Positions 6,835-15,187 of a stretch of DNA of 45,969 nt are shown here, piece by piece. A model generated the notes under the pieces. It was not told the origin of the DNA. It worked only from the letters and a program-made list of their open reading frames with translations, and did not search any database. Source of the DNA: an uncultured bacterium (GTDB lineage: Bacteria; Cyanobacteriota; Vampirovibrionia; Gastranaerophilales; Gastranaerophilaceae); NCBI GenBank assembly GCA_902794035.1, contig CADBFN010000018.1, forward strand, positions 1 to 45,969, written 5' to 3'. Numbering within the stretch: the first letter of the stretch is position 1; each line of letters opens with the position of its first letter. The translations under genes were made by a program, and so were the position numbers.

Positions 6835-7494
6835 ATGGGATTATTAAATTTTGCAATTAAGCATGTATCATCTTTTTTTAAGCCATGTATGAAATCAAGT
6901 GTAAAACAATGTACAACTAAAATATCTAATATTTATGGCCCGATTTCAAATCCAAATGGAGTGAAAGATTTTTTAAAAGCAGTAAAACAAAGGGGAAATT
7001 TATTAGTTGAAACAAAATCAGAAAATATTTTTAAAAGAACTGCTTTTGGTGTTGGTTATACTGTTCCAGGGCAGAGAACGTCATTTTACAGACTTACCAA
7101 AAATGGTGACAAAGTATGGTTAAAAGATAGAATTATATATGACCGTACCAATAGCAGCAAAATTGTAAGAGAAGATAGATTAAAGGATCATAATACTATG
7201 GTAACGAGAACACGACAATATGATAAGGAACATAATCTTACTAGTTTGTATCGTGAAAAAATGACACAAATTTATCCTGGCGATTTTCAACGTCATAAAC
7301 AATATACATTATATGATTTTAAAAACAAAAAATATGATGATTTGTATATGGGATATTTTCGAAATGGACAACAAGAATATCTTAAAGAATCAGGTGAACT
7401 GATAGCGGTAGATTCAAAAGCTGCCAAGAGTGCAAATAATGTAATTTGTGGTCATAAAGTAGAGATTACTCATAATGAAAAACGTGGTATATAG
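6835..7494 (+). CDS. Hypothetical protein, 219 residues
   Basis: I do not recognise a domain. The protein is basic and has four Cys: C18, C26 and two more (C near the C-terminus in NNVICGHK is one). Its middle is rich in short charged motifs such as SFYRLTKNGDKVW, YDRTNSSKIVRED and YDKEHNLTSLY, which look like repeated beta-hairpin units. The style is close to the minus-strand protein at 34191-34832, which also links TxxGxK and NGxxK motifs to tails of KAAKSAN or TAKGET type, but relatedness is only an impression. No signal peptide or membrane span is evident. AAAGGGGAA precedes ATG 6835. It has its own promoter at 6728-6736 and is followed by a hairpin at 7502-7518. Confidence 0.7.
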   Translation: MGLLNFAIKHVSSFFKPCMKSSVKQCTTKISNIYGPISNPNGVKDFLKAVKQRGNLLVETKSENIFKRTAFGVGYTVPGQRTSFYRLTKNGDKVWLKDRIIYDRTNSSKIVREDRLKDHNTMVTRTRQYDKEHNLTSLYREKMTQIYPGDFQRHKQYTLYDFKNKKYDDLYMGYFRNGQQEYLKESGELIAVDSKAAKSANNVICGHKVEITHNEKRGI

Positions 7495-7814
7495 CCTGTA
7501 GGTTGGGTGAAACCCAACAAAAAAAAATAAAAATGAGGCTTTTAAGATTTGTAGGATGGGCAAAGCGATGAGCGTGCCCATCTTTATTATATTTGTGGGC
7601 ACATTACATTTTGCCCACACTACTTTCTATATAGGAGTTCCCACGAAAATAAGTTAAAATCAGCACCCACCCCAACCCTCCCTCAAGGGGAGGGTATGAG
7701 AATTGTAGATAGGGCATGCTTGTCCAATACAAGGTATTTTTTGATTCTTGTATTTTTTTTTATAATTACTATAATAATATTTAGATTGAATTTTTCAAAA
7801 CGGGGGGCAAATTT
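7495..7814. repeat. Intergenic stretch with three REP-like hairpins
   Basis: No gene seen. Hairpins: GTTGGGT-GAA-ACCCAAC (7502-7518); GATGGGCA/TGCCCATC (7555-7562 with 7575-7582); ACCCTCCC/GGGAGGGT (7675-7695). The first two begin with GTAGG and belong to the same style as GGTGCGTATATACGCACC at 897-914 and TGGGC/GCCCA at 3796-3807. The stretch ends with the promoter of the gene at 7815. Confidence 0.6.
7748..7775 (+). promoter_or_regulatory. Probable promoter of the gene at 7815
   Basis: TTGTAT (7748-7753), a 16-nt spacer and TATAAT (7770-7775). A second TATAAT at 7761-7766 lacks a correctly spaced -35. Predicted start is about 7782, 33 nt before the ATG. Confidence 0.5.
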
Positions 7815-8459
7815 ATGAAAAAAATATTTTTATCAATATTAATGGTTTTTGTAATTGCTTTAGGTGCTTTTGCAAAAGATATTATTCCGACACAACCGAC
7901 ATTAGAAAATGTCAGAACTGTTGGTTTGTATCAGGTTAAAGATGATATTACAATATACAAATTCCCTGATGAAAATGCACAGATACTTTACAGAGTACGT
8001 TGGAATAATGAGGAGTTTTTCCCTGAAGCAATAGGAGCTGATAATTTTTTCTCTTTATTTATTGCAAAAAAAGATTTGGCTTATGTCAATGTGGTTGATA
8101 TTGTTGATGGGTGGGTTGAAATCGTTTATGACAATTCAAAAAGTTTGACAGGCTGGATTAAAGAAGATGATCCGTATAAATTTATGACATGGACAAATTT
8201 TTATACAACTTACGGCAAAAAATATGGTCTAAAGCTTTTAAAAGGTGTTCCGGCAACTTGTAAAGATATAAAAGGTTCACCTGATGATTTAGCGCAAACT
8301 ATTTCAACAATGAATTTACCTCAAAAAATTCATTTGAATGTAATCAGAGGGAATTACGCATTAGTAAGTATAATGGATTTGGATAAAACGCCTAAAACAG
8401 GTTATGTAAGATGGCGCAGTGATAATGGGGTCAGATATTTCTTCCCTGCAATAAAATAG
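7815..8459 (+). CDS. Exported SH3-like hypothetical protein
   Basis: A 214-residue product with a clear signal peptide (MKKIFLSILMVFVIALGAFA, cleavage after residue 20 or so). The mature part is beta-rich, with segments like LYQVKDDITIYKFPDENAQILYRV and VDIVDGWVEIVYDNSKSLTGWIKEDD. These have the look of bacterial SH3-like domains, where a DGW-VxV..GWI pattern is common. A similar GYVRW appears near the C-terminus, so two such domains are possible. It would sit in the periplasm or at the cell surface; binding partner unknown. GGGGGG lies upstream of ATG 7815. It is 9 bp ahead of a MarR regulator gene, which probably shares its transcript. Confidence 0.75.
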   Translation: MKKIFLSILMVFVIALGAFAKDIIPTQPTLENVRTVGLYQVKDDITIYKFPDENAQILYRVRWNNEEFFPEAIGADNFFSLFIAKKDLAYVNVVDIVDGWVEIVYDNSKSLTGWIKEDDPYKFMTWTNFYTTYGKKYGLKLLKGVPATCKDIKGSPDDLAQTISTMNLPQKIHLNVIRGNYALVSIMDLDKTPKTGYVRWRSDNGVRYFFPAIK

Positions 8460-8468
8460 GATAAAAGC

Positions 8469-8930
8469 ATGAAAGAGATTAAATTAAATCATTATGTCGA
8501 TACGGTAATATATTCCGTTGATATGATTATAAAAAATTTAAAAATAGATTTAAAACATAAAATTGATAAGCTTGATTTGGGTATAACAGGAGAGCAGTTT
8601 GTTGTGCTGGATACTGTTGCATATTATGAAAATATGTATCCGCAAAGGTTATCTCAGATTTTAATGAAAGACAAATCAAATACAACAAGAATGATAAAAA
8701 TACTTGCAGATAAAGGATTAATTTCCAAAACTGCCGGAAAAATAAATAACAGGCTTGTATATTTGCTGAATATTACACCTGAAGGTAAAAAACTGGTTGA
8801 TGATAATATGCCAAAAATAAAAAAATATATAACGGAAATTTTTGAAAATATAACAGATGAAGAAATAGAGCTTTTACATTCTATGAGTAAAAAATTTGAA
8901 AAAGCTTTAACATTAAATATCCGAAATTAA
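8469..8930 (+). CDS. MarR-family transcriptional regulator
   Basis: The 153 residues fit the MarR winged-helix fold: N-terminal dimerisation helix, then LDLGITGEQFVVLDTVAYYENMYPQRLSQILMKDKSNTTRMIKILADKGLISKTAG (helix-turn-helix), a wing around NNRLVYLLNITPEGKKLVDD, and a C-terminal dimerisation helix. Such proteins repress nearby genes and are released by small ligands. It lies 9 bp after the exported-protein gene and 70 bp before the methyltransferase of a restriction-modification system. It could regulate either; a link to the RM genes is a guess, since RM controllers are normally C-proteins of another family. Confidence 0.88.
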   Translation: MKEIKLNHYVDTVIYSVDMIIKNLKIDLKHKIDKLDLGITGEQFVVLDTVAYYENMYPQRLSQILMKDKSNTTRMIKILADKGLISKTAGKINNRLVYLLNITPEGKKLVDDNMPKIKKYITEIFENITDEEIELLHSMSKKFEKALTLNIRN

Positions 8931-9000
8931 TAAAAGAGTGCCCATATTTGACGTATGCATATATTATTATGAAAGCAAAGATAAAAAAGGTTTAAATTAT

Positions 9001-10527
9001 ATGGTTGAAAAAAATAAATACGGTCAATATATGACGCCTGAATTAATTACGGATTTTATGGTTGGACTGATTGAACATGATAAAAGTTCTTCTTGTCTTG
9101 AACCTGCATGCGGTGAGGGTGCTTTTTGCGCAAAATTGAATGAATATGGTTATAAAAATATTACAGCTTATGAGATTGATAAATCTTTAATAAATAAAAA
9201 ATTTAATGTAATAAATAAAAGTTTTGTTTCTTCAGAAATTAAAGACAAATTTGATGTGATAATAGGTAATCCGCCTTATATACGCTGGAAAAATATCGAA
9301 GAAAAATTAAAATCAGAGTTGTCAGGTTCTTATTTATGGAATAATTACTGTAACAGTTTGTGCGATTATTCTTCAATTTTTATTTTAAAATCTGTCGATT
9401 TATTAAAAGAAAACGGCGAATTAATTTTTATTACTCCGGATTATTGGTTTAGTACGACACATGCACAAAAAATGCGTAATTACCTCTTAGATAATGGTTA
9501 CATAAAAGAAATTTATCATTTTAATGAAACACCGATTTTTGATAAGGTAAAAATTTCTTTTGTTATTTTTAAATATATAAAAAATAAGAAAATTAAACCT
9601 GATATACAGATAACAAAATATTTTTCAAAATCAAAATTGACTAAAGATGATTTATGCGACATCATTGCAAAAAAATCCGAAAATGCGCAATATTTTTCAA
9701 TACCTCAGTTTGAAAAAAACAGCAAATGGATATTAGCTGATGTTGAAACAATGAATAATATTAAAAAATATGAAAAAGCCTGTAAGAATGATACTTTTGA
9801 GGATTTTCTCGAAATCGGCAACGGTATGGTTAGTGGTTTTGATAAAGCCTTTCAGCTACCTGAGAAAATTGTGTTGAATGAAAATGAAAAAAAGAATTAT
9901 ATAAAAGTAATAAAAGCCAAAAATCTGAAGCAATACAGCTTTGCAGAAGTTACAAATTATATTTTTGTAAAAAATAATATAGATGAAAAAACATTTAAAA
10001 AGGATTTTAATGATTTTTATAAGTGTCTTTTGCCTTATAAGGAAGATTTATTAAAGCGATACAATTATGAAAAGGATTTAAAATTTTGGCAATGGGCATT
10101 TTTAAGGAATTACAATTTATTTAAAAGAAAAGAACAGAGGATATTTTGTCCCTGTAAAGAAAGAATTACAAATAAAAACAGATTCAGATTTGCAGTTGTA
10201 CCTTCGCAATATTACCCGACGCAGGATGTTACCGCATTGTTAAAAAAAGAAAATACTCAGGAAGATATAAGATATATAGCGGCTCTTTTAAACAGTAAAT
10301 ATGTATTTGACTGGTTGTGTAATAATGGGACAAGAAAAGGAGATATAATTGAATTTTCTTATAAACCTGTAGCTTCTATTCCTTATCGAAAAATAGATTT
10401 TTCAGATAAAAAGGAAAAAGCTTTGCATGATAAAATTGTTCAACTTGCAGACAGATACTCAGAAAAAGAAGATATTTCCGATTTAGACAAAATTGATAAT
10501 GTTATAAAAGAATTATTGAAAATATAA
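9001..10527 (+). CDS. hincIIM: Type II N6-adenine DNA methyltransferase (HincII-like system)
   Basis: The 508-residue product is a gamma-class N6-adenine methyltransferase. It opens with YGQYMTPELITDFM, has the SAM-binding motif I EPACGEGAF (residues 34-42) and catalytic motif IV NPPY (90-93), and ends with a long target-recognition domain holding PSQYYPTQDVTALL and AALLNSKYVFDWL. It should protect host DNA from the neighbouring nuclease. I start at ATG 9001, which gives the normal MVEKNKYGQY opening; AAAAAAGG lies upstream. An in-frame start at 8938 would add 21 unlikely residues. It lies 12 bp before the endonuclease gene. Given the close match of that endonuclease to HincII, the expected target is GTYRAC, but specificity is inferred from the partner. 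Confidence 0.88.
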   Translation: MVEKNKYGQYMTPELITDFMVGLIEHDKSSSCLEPACGEGAFCAKLNEYGYKNITAYEIDKSLINKKFNVINKSFVSSEIKDKFDVIIGNPPYIRWKNIEEKLKSELSGSYLWNNYCNSLCDYSSIFILKSVDLLKENGELIFITPDYWFSTTHAQKMRNYLLDNGYIKEIYHFNETPIFDKVKISFVIFKYIKNKKIKPDIQITKYFSKSKLTKDDLCDIIAKKSENAQYFSIPQFEKNSKWILADVETMNNIKKYEKACKNDTFEDFLEIGNGMVSGFDKAFQLPEKIVLNENEKKNYIKVIKAKNLKQYSFAEVTNYIFVKNNIDEKTFKKDFNDFYKCLLPYKEDLLKRYNYEKDLKFWQWAFLRNYNLFKRKEQRIFCPCKERITNKNRFRFAVVPSQYYPTQDVTALLKKENTQEDIRYIAALLNSKYVFDWLCNNGTRKGDIIEFSYKPVASIPYRKIDFSDKKEKALHDKIVQLADRYSEKEDISDLDKIDNVIKELLKI

Positions 10528-10539
10528 AGGAACAAATTT

Positions 10540-11316
10540 ATGAATATAGATTTTGAATTACTTGCAAAAAAAATGATAGGTCAAACAGTACCAAAGCCAA
10601 GTAGTGGAACTTTGTCAGGGCATGCCGCAGGAGAACCTTTTGACAAACTCGTTTACAAGTTTTTAAAAGAACAACTTCCGCAAAATACCTTCAGACAATA
10701 TGAATTTTTAAATGAATTATTTTTGGCGAATCCACAGGTACAAAATTATAATGAACGTGTAAAACTAATTGGTACGCCAACAATCAGCTATCTGTTATCA
10801 AGGGGAAAAGAACCGACAAATAAATGGAAACCCGACAAATTGTTTGAAGAAAAACAAAATGATACTGCTGATATTGTTGTATCTGATAAAGATTTTATAC
10901 ATATTATTGATGTCAAAACAAGAAATATGTCTAAAAATGCACAGGCGCCAAACATTATTTCTGCAAGTAAACTTGCAGGGGCTTGCTCTGTCATGCTTGA
11001 TAACAATGATTTTGATTCTTTTGATATAAATTATATTCAGGTTGATTGGATTTTGGAAGATAAAAATCTTGTCTGTACAAATATTACAAAAGCCGATTTA
11101 TTCAAAAGTAATCCTGAAAAATTATATATAAACTGGGCATCTGCAATGCAAATACAGTTCCATGTAAATGAATTAAATCAAAATTACAACGGTGATAAGA
11201 AAAATTGGGCAAAAGAATATCTGTATCATTTTACACAAGAAGCCACAAAACGCTCAAAATATATGATAAATGAATATGTAATCCCTTATGAAAAATATAC
11301 AAAATCTGTAGTTTAA
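10540..11316 (+). CDS. hincIIR: Type II restriction endonuclease, HincII-like
   Basis: The 258 residues follow HincII as I remember it almost end to end: SGTLSGHAAGEPFDKLVYKFLKE, LLSRGK, LFEEKQNDTADI, DVKTRNMSKNAQAPNIISA and LYINWASAMQIQFHV. The PD-(D/E)xK catalytic residues are present as D111, D124 and K126, each three residues before the known HincII D114, D127, K129. The enzyme should cut GTYRAC to blunt ends. It lies 12 bp downstream of its methyltransferase and overlaps the convergent flavodoxin gene by 4 bp at the stop codons. HincII comes from Haemophilus, so this pair probably arrived by horizontal transfer, although its AT-rich codon use matches its neighbours. Confidence 0.93.
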   Translation: MNIDFELLAKKMIGQTVPKPSSGTLSGHAAGEPFDKLVYKFLKEQLPQNTFRQYEFLNELFLANPQVQNYNERVKLIGTPTISYLLSRGKEPTNKWKPDKLFEEKQNDTADIVVSDKDFIHIIDVKTRNMSKNAQAPNIISASKLAGACSVMLDNNDFDSFDINYIQVDWILEDKNLVCTNITKADLFKSNPEKLYINWASAMQIQFHVNELNQNYNGDKKNWAKEYLYHFTQEATKRSKYMINEYVIPYEKYTKSVV

Positions 11317-11855
11317 ATATTTTTTCCCAAGTCGTAAGCCTGTTTTAGTAAATCGGTTCTTTGTGAAGCATCATTTGGTCCTTCAAGTCCTCCACCGTTT
11401 ACAAAACCTTTAATACTTGTCCCCGGCAGGCATGCACACCAACCCTGCAAGCCGCTCAAGACTGTCTGAACAACATCTTCCGAGCCATCTGCTGAAGTTG
11501 TTATCACATAAACATCTTTAAAATTATAGCCTGTAACATAAAGGGAATTTGCTCTGTCAATTAATGTTTTCATTTGACCTGACATTTCATAATAATAAAC
11601 AGGTGTTGCCCATACTATAACTTCAGCTTCTTTCATTTTTGCCGTAATTTCGTTTGCATCATCATTGATTACACAATGTCCTAATTTTTGACAAGCCATA
11701 CAACCTTTGCAAAAACCTATATTTTTATTTTTCAGAGTTATAAATTCAACTTCATGACCTGCCTCTTTTGCTCCGCGTTCTGTTTCATGAGCAAGAATTT
11801 CAGAATTAGCATTATTTCTTAAACTTGTTGAAATTATTAAAACTTTTTTAGTCAT
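11313..11855 (-). CDS. Flavodoxin-family NAD(P)H:FMN reductase
   Basis: At 180 residues this is an iron-sulphur-flavoprotein-like/NADPH-dependent FMN reductase fold. It has the FMN phosphate loop IISTSLRNNANSEIL, a CKGCMACQKLGHC cysteine cluster (CxxCxxC...C) and the flavin-contacting segment WATPVYYYEMSGQMKTLIDR. The Cys cluster may be redox-active or bind metal. It is the last of three minus-strand genes (flavodoxin, acetyltransferase, flavodoxin), overlapping the acetyltransferase by 8 bp. Substrate unknown; the family often reduces quinones, nitro compounds or metal ions. Confidence 0.85.
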   Translation of the reverse strand: MTKKVLIISTSLRNNANSEILAHETERGAKEAGHEVEFITLKNKNIGFCKGCMACQKLGHCVINDDANEITAKMKEAEVIVWATPVYYYEMSGQMKTLIDRANSLYVTGYNFKDVYVITTSADGSEDVVQTVLSGLQGWCACLPGTSIKGFVNGGGLEGPNDASQRTDLLKQAYDLGKNI

Positions 11856-12423
11856 TTTTTACCTCCCTTAATATTTTTGCAGGAATTCCTGCCACTATTG
11901 TATTTTCAGCCACATCATGTGTCACAAGGGCATTTGCTCCAATTATTGCTCCATTTCCGATTGTGACTCCGCCAAGTATTGTAGCATTTGAACCTATCCA
12001 GACATTATCACCTATTTTTATTGATTTTGGATAAATATTTTGTCTGAATTGTGGTCTTTCATCATGGTTTAAAGTCGCAAGTGTTACATTATGTCCAATT
12101 AAAACGCCATTTCCAATTATAATACCGCCCTGATCCTGAAATTTGCAGCAAGCATTTATAAAAACATTTTTCCCGACTGTAATATTTTTGCCGCAATCTG
12201 TGTGAAATGGTGGAAATAAACGGAAACTTTTATCAACCTTTTTACCTGTCAGTTTTGAAAATAATTCAACAATTTCTTCAGGTGTATGATATTTATTGTT
12301 CATTTCCATTGTAACTTTTAATGCCTGCTGACTTAATTCATTGAAAACTTTGAGCATTTTTTCTTCTACAAGTTTTCCGCTTGCCATATATTCGTAAAAT
12401 TCATCAAGATTAATATCATTCAT
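11848..12423 (-). CDS. Sugar O-acetyltransferase (left-handed beta-helix)
   Basis: 191 residues. The N-terminus MNDINLDEFYEYMASGK.VEEKMLKVFNELSQQ replaces the usual maltose/galactoside acetyltransferase cap. The hexapeptide-repeat helix follows (NITVGKNVFINACC, GNGVLIGHNVTLATLNH, VWIGSNATILGGVTIGNGAIIGANALVTHDV). The catalytic His is probably in ATLNHD. It should transfer acetyl from acetyl-CoA to a sugar or related hydroxyl. It sits between two flavodoxin-like reductase genes, 1 bp after the first and overlapping the second by 8 bp, so all three are co-transcribed. The acceptor is not evident. Confidence 0.88.
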   Translation of the reverse strand: MNDINLDEFYEYMASGKLVEEKMLKVFNELSQQALKVTMEMNNKYHTPEEIVELFSKLTGKKVDKSFRLFPPFHTDCGKNITVGKNVFINACCKFQDQGGIIIGNGVLIGHNVTLATLNHDERPQFRQNIYPKSIKIGDNVWIGSNATILGGVTIGNGAIIGANALVTHDVAENTIVAGIPAKILREVKND

Positions 12424-12424
12424 T

Positions 12425-13093
12425 TTAGTTCATTTCTGTCAGTTTTTTGCCTAAGTCAAATGCTCTTTGTAAGTCAATCGGGAATTGTGTCTGCTGAACC
12501 TGATGTTTATGTTCAGGGTTAAACAAATCGCAGTTATATTTTGAAAAATCTGCAAATTGAGTTGTATCATATGAATACAAGCCTTCAGCATAACCCATAA
12601 TGTGATTTAAACTTTTTACGTTTTCATCAAGAATAATATTATAATTGATTTGATTTGCAAGTTCTTCAGGACAATTCATTGTAAAAATTACTCCTGTAGG
12701 AATAATTTTATCCCCAAGTCGTCTTTTCAATCCGCCGTTTTCTTTATCAACCATATATGTGTGGTTAGGAAACATCAATCGTTCAACAAAACTTCTGAAA
12801 ATTCCTGTAGGATATGAAAAATATACAGGTGTTCCGATAATTATGGCATCTGCATTCAGACATTTTTCAAGAATAGGTTTTAAATCATCTCTGAGAGCGC
12901 ATATACCTTCGGTTGTACTTCCTTTTCTCTGGCAGGCAAAACAACTCATACAACCTTTAAAATTGTATTCGTATAAATTAAAAAATTCTGTTTCTGCACC
13001 TGCTGATTCGGCACCTTTTTGTGCTTCTTTCAAAAGTTTTGCCGTATTAAAATTTCGTCTTGGACTTCCGTTTAAAACGATTACTTTTTTCAT
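12425..13093 (-). CDS. Flavodoxin-family FMN-binding oxidoreductase
   Basis: 222 residues, same broad family as the gene at 11313 but longer. It shows the FMN loop VLNGSPRRNFNTAKLL, the cysteine cluster CMSCFACQRKGSTTEGIC and IIGTPVYFSYPTGIFRSFVERLMFP. It is first in the three-gene minus-strand operon. A/T-rich sequence and an AAGGAG-like site (TAAGGAGAAATCAATG on the minus strand) precede the start. It probably acts as an NAD(P)H-dependent reductase; substrate unknown. Confidence 0.85.
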   Translation of the reverse strand: MKKVIVLNGSPRRNFNTAKLLKEAQKGAESAGAETEFFNLYEYNFKGCMSCFACQRKGSTTEGICALRDDLKPILEKCLNADAIIIGTPVYFSYPTGIFRSFVERLMFPNHTYMVDKENGGLKRRLGDKIIPTGVIFTMNCPEELANQINYNIILDENVKSLNHIMGYAEGLYSYDTTQFADFSKYNCDLFNPEHKHQVQQTQFPIDLQRAFDLGKKLTEMN

Positions 13094-13161
13094 TGATTTC
13101 TCCTTATTTGTTAAGTTTATTATAAAGCAAAAAAATCTTATTATATGTTAAATTTTAAAAT

Positions 13162-13192
13162 CAAAAAGCCCTGCATATACTGCAAGGCTTTA
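13162..13192 (-). terminator. Terminator after fabF
   Basis: On the minus strand AAAGCCTTGCA / TGCAGGGCTTT forms a near-perfect stem (one mismatch) followed by TTGATTTT. It lies 22 bp beyond the fabF stop. Confidence 0.6.
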
Positions 13193-13213
13193 AAGTTTAT
13201 TATATTTATCAAA

Positions 13214-14467
13214 CTATACTTCTTTGAAAATCAAAGTTGTATTGTGTCCGCCAAATCCAAAAGAATTTGAAAGTGCTGCGTGGACTTTCTTTTCTCTCAT
13301 TTTGTGCGGTACATAATCAAGATTTGCAACATGTTCATCCTGATTGTCAAGATTTATTGTTGGAGGAACTTTGCCGTCAGTGATTGCTTTTACACAAACG
13401 ATAGCTTCAACCGCACCTGTTGCACCAAGCATGTGTCCGTGCATACTTTTTGTTGAAGAAACAAGCAAGTTTGGATTTTTTCCCTTATCACCAAATATTT
13501 CTTCAATAGCTTTTGATTCAGCCATATCGCCAAGTCCTGTACTTGTTCCGTGCGGATTGATATAATCAATGTCTTCAGGTTTTAAACCTGCATCTGCAAG
13601 AGCAAATTCCATTGATTTTAATGCTCCTCTGCCTTCAGGATCAGGAGCAACAATATCGTGAGCATCTGCAGTTTGACCGTATCCTACGATTTCTGCATAA
13701 ATTTTAGCTCCACGGGCTTTTGCATGTTCATATTCTTCAAGAACCATTACGCCTGCGCCTTCTCCCATAATAAATCCGTCTCTGTCTTTATCATATGGGC
13801 GGGATGCTCTTGATGGTTCATCATTTCTTTTTGATAATGCTCTGCATGCAGTGAATGCGCCGACACCCAAAGTTGTTATTGTTGCTTCGCAACCTCCGGC
13901 AACAACGGCATCTGCGTCACCATACTGAATAGATCTGAAAGCATCGCCGATAGAGTGTGTTCCTGTTGCACAAGCTGATGCAACGCATTTGTTCAGACCT
14001 TTATATCCATGTTTGATTGATACTCTGCCTGAAGCAATATCAACAATAAGCATAGGAACTGTGAACGGAGATCCCTTTGTAGGTCCTTTTTCCAGCATAG
14101 CAAGGTGATTTTTTTCAAAAGTGTGGAATCCGCCTGCTGCAGAACTTACGATAACACCAATTCTGTATGGATCGTATCCGGCTTCATCTAGTCCGGCATC
14201 TGCAATAGCTTCATCAGCTGCAACCATACCAAATTGGGTAAATCTATCCATTCTTTTTGCATCTTTTGGATCAAGATAATCTTCAGGATTAAAATCTTTA
14301 TCTTTAATTTCTGCTGAGATTTTTACTGCCTGTTTTTCAGTATCAATTCTTTCTGTTAATGTAATACCACTTTTTCCCTCAAGCATTGATTTCCAGAAGT
14401 TGTTAACTCCGATACCACATGGGGTAACTGCACCTAAGCCTGTTATAACTACTCTTCTTTTTTCCAT
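13214..14467 (-). CDS. fabF: 3-oxoacyl-ACP synthase II (KAS II)
   Basis: The 417-residue product has normal FabF length and all landmarks: RRVVITGLGAVTPCG at the N-terminus, nucleophile C166 in SACATGTHS, His in NPHGTST and His in MHGHMLGATGAVE, and the C-terminal NSFGFGGHNTTLIF. It condenses malonyl-ACP with acyl-ACP in fatty-acid elongation. It lies 161 bp downstream of acpP on the same strand, separated by a hairpin repeat and a probable terminator, so acpP is likely in excess through attenuation. GAAAAGGAAAAAA precedes the ATG. Confidence 0.97.
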   Translation of the reverse strand: MEKRRVVITGLGAVTPCGIGVNNFWKSMLEGKSGITLTERIDTEKQAVKISAEIKDKDFNPEDYLDPKDAKRMDRFTQFGMVAADEAIADAGLDEAGYDPYRIGVIVSSAAGGFHTFEKNHLAMLEKGPTKGSPFTVPMLIVDIASGRVSIKHGYKGLNKCVASACATGTHSIGDAFRSIQYGDADAVVAGGCEATITTLGVGAFTACRALSKRNDEPSRASRPYDKDRDGFIMGEGAGVMVLEEYEHAKARGAKIYAEIVGYGQTADAHDIVAPDPEGRGALKSMEFALADAGLKPEDIDYINPHGTSTGLGDMAESKAIEEIFGDKGKNPNLLVSSTKSMHGHMLGATGAVEAIVCVKAITDGKVPPTINLDNQDEHVANLDYVPHKMREKKVHAALSNSFGFGGHNTTLIFKEV

Positions 14468-14486
14468 TGTTTTTTCCTTTTCATAA

Positions 14487-14555
14487 AAAGATTCTTTGCT
14501 TTGTACCCGTCATTACCGAGAACTTAAATCCAAAGAATCTTTGCTCAGAATGACG
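14487..14555. repeat. Palindromic dispersed-type repeat between fabF and acpP
   Basis: A 12-bp inverted repeat AAAGATTCTTTG (14487-14498) / CAAAGAATCTTT (14531-14542) surrounds a CGTCATT (14508-14514), with AATGACG downstream. The pattern is typical of short mobile or REP-type sequences. It lies in the leader of fabF. Confidence 0.45.
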
Positions 14556-14562
14556 TATAAAT

Positions 14563-14600
14563 AATACGGGAGCGAAACATTAATGTCTCACTCCCGTATT
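14563..14600 (-). terminator. Terminator/attenuator after acpP
   Basis: A perfect 10-bp stem AATACGGGAG (14563-14572) / CTCCCGTATT (14591-14600). On the minus strand it stands 28 bp beyond the acpP stop and is followed by an A/T-rich ATTTAT run. It would end or reduce readthrough from acpP into fabF. Confidence 0.6.
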
Positions 14601-14628
14601 TATAAAATTCAATTTTCAAAACTCAATC

Positions 14629-14865
14629 TTAGTGAGACAATTTGCTGTCAATGTAATTTACAGCATCTTGAACTGTTTGAATTTTTTCTGCGTCTTCATC
14701 AGGGATTTCGCATTTGAATTCTTCTTCTAAAGCCATAACTAATTCAACTGTGTCTAATGAATCAGCACCTAAATCATCTGTAAAACGAGCTTCAGGTGTA
14801 ACTAATTTTTCATCAACACTTAACTGATCTACTACAACTTTTTTAACTGTTTCTAATGTACTCAT
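14629..14865 (-). CDS. acpP: Acyl carrier protein
   Basis: A 78-residue acidic four-helix protein with the phosphopantetheine site [14 protein letters not shown]; Ser36 is the attachment residue. It carries growing acyl chains for FabF, FabD and other fatty-acid enzymes. Length and motif are standard. A strong promoter sits at 14927-14954 on the minus strand, with AGAGGAAAG before the ATG. It is the first gene of the acpP-fabF unit. Confidence 0.97.
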   Translation of the reverse strand: MSTLETVKKVVVDQLSVDEKLVTPEARFTDDLGADSLDTVELVMALEEEFKCEIPDEDAEKIQTVQDAVNYIDSKLSH

Positions 14866-14926
14866 GTTTTTCTTTCCTCTTTTTTTTGTAATAAAAATGT
14901 ATTACTATTAATACTTCTCTTCCATA

Positions 14927-14954
14927 ATTATATTTCTTAAATAATTTTTTGCAA
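14927..14954 (-). promoter_or_regulatory. Promoter of acpP
   Basis: Read on the minus strand: TTGCAA (14954-14949), 16-nt spacer, perfect TATAAT (14932-14927). Predicted start is about 14920, leaving a leader of roughly 55 nt. Confidence 0.65.
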
Positions 14955-15033
14955 GAATTTTACAAATTGTATATTATTTTGTTATAAAACTTTATAAAAC
15001 TAAGCAAAAAAAGTTTTGTTTGGGTATTATTAG

Positions 15034-15169
15034 AAGTAGATAGGCAGTTAAGTTAATAAGTAGATAAGTTCATATCAATTTATTAATTTAATAACAAAGT
15101 TCAGTATTGAAAATAATTAAAAAATGTAAAGAACTTATCTACTTAGTTCTTTATATACTTATAAACTTT
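15034..15169. repeat. MITE-like palindromic element upstream of the gene at 15188
   Basis: A perfect 15-bp inverted repeat TAAGTAGATAAGTTC (15057-15071) / GAACTTATCTACTTA (15131-15145), with weaker complementarity continuing outwards over about 25 nt on each side (AAGTAGATAGGCAGTTAAG versus the reverse of CTTTATATACTTATAAACTT). No coding capacity. It lies in the upstream region of the hypothetical gene and may be a miniature mobile element or a large leader hairpin. Confidence 0.5.
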
Positions 15170-15187
15170 AATAAAAAGGAAAAACAC

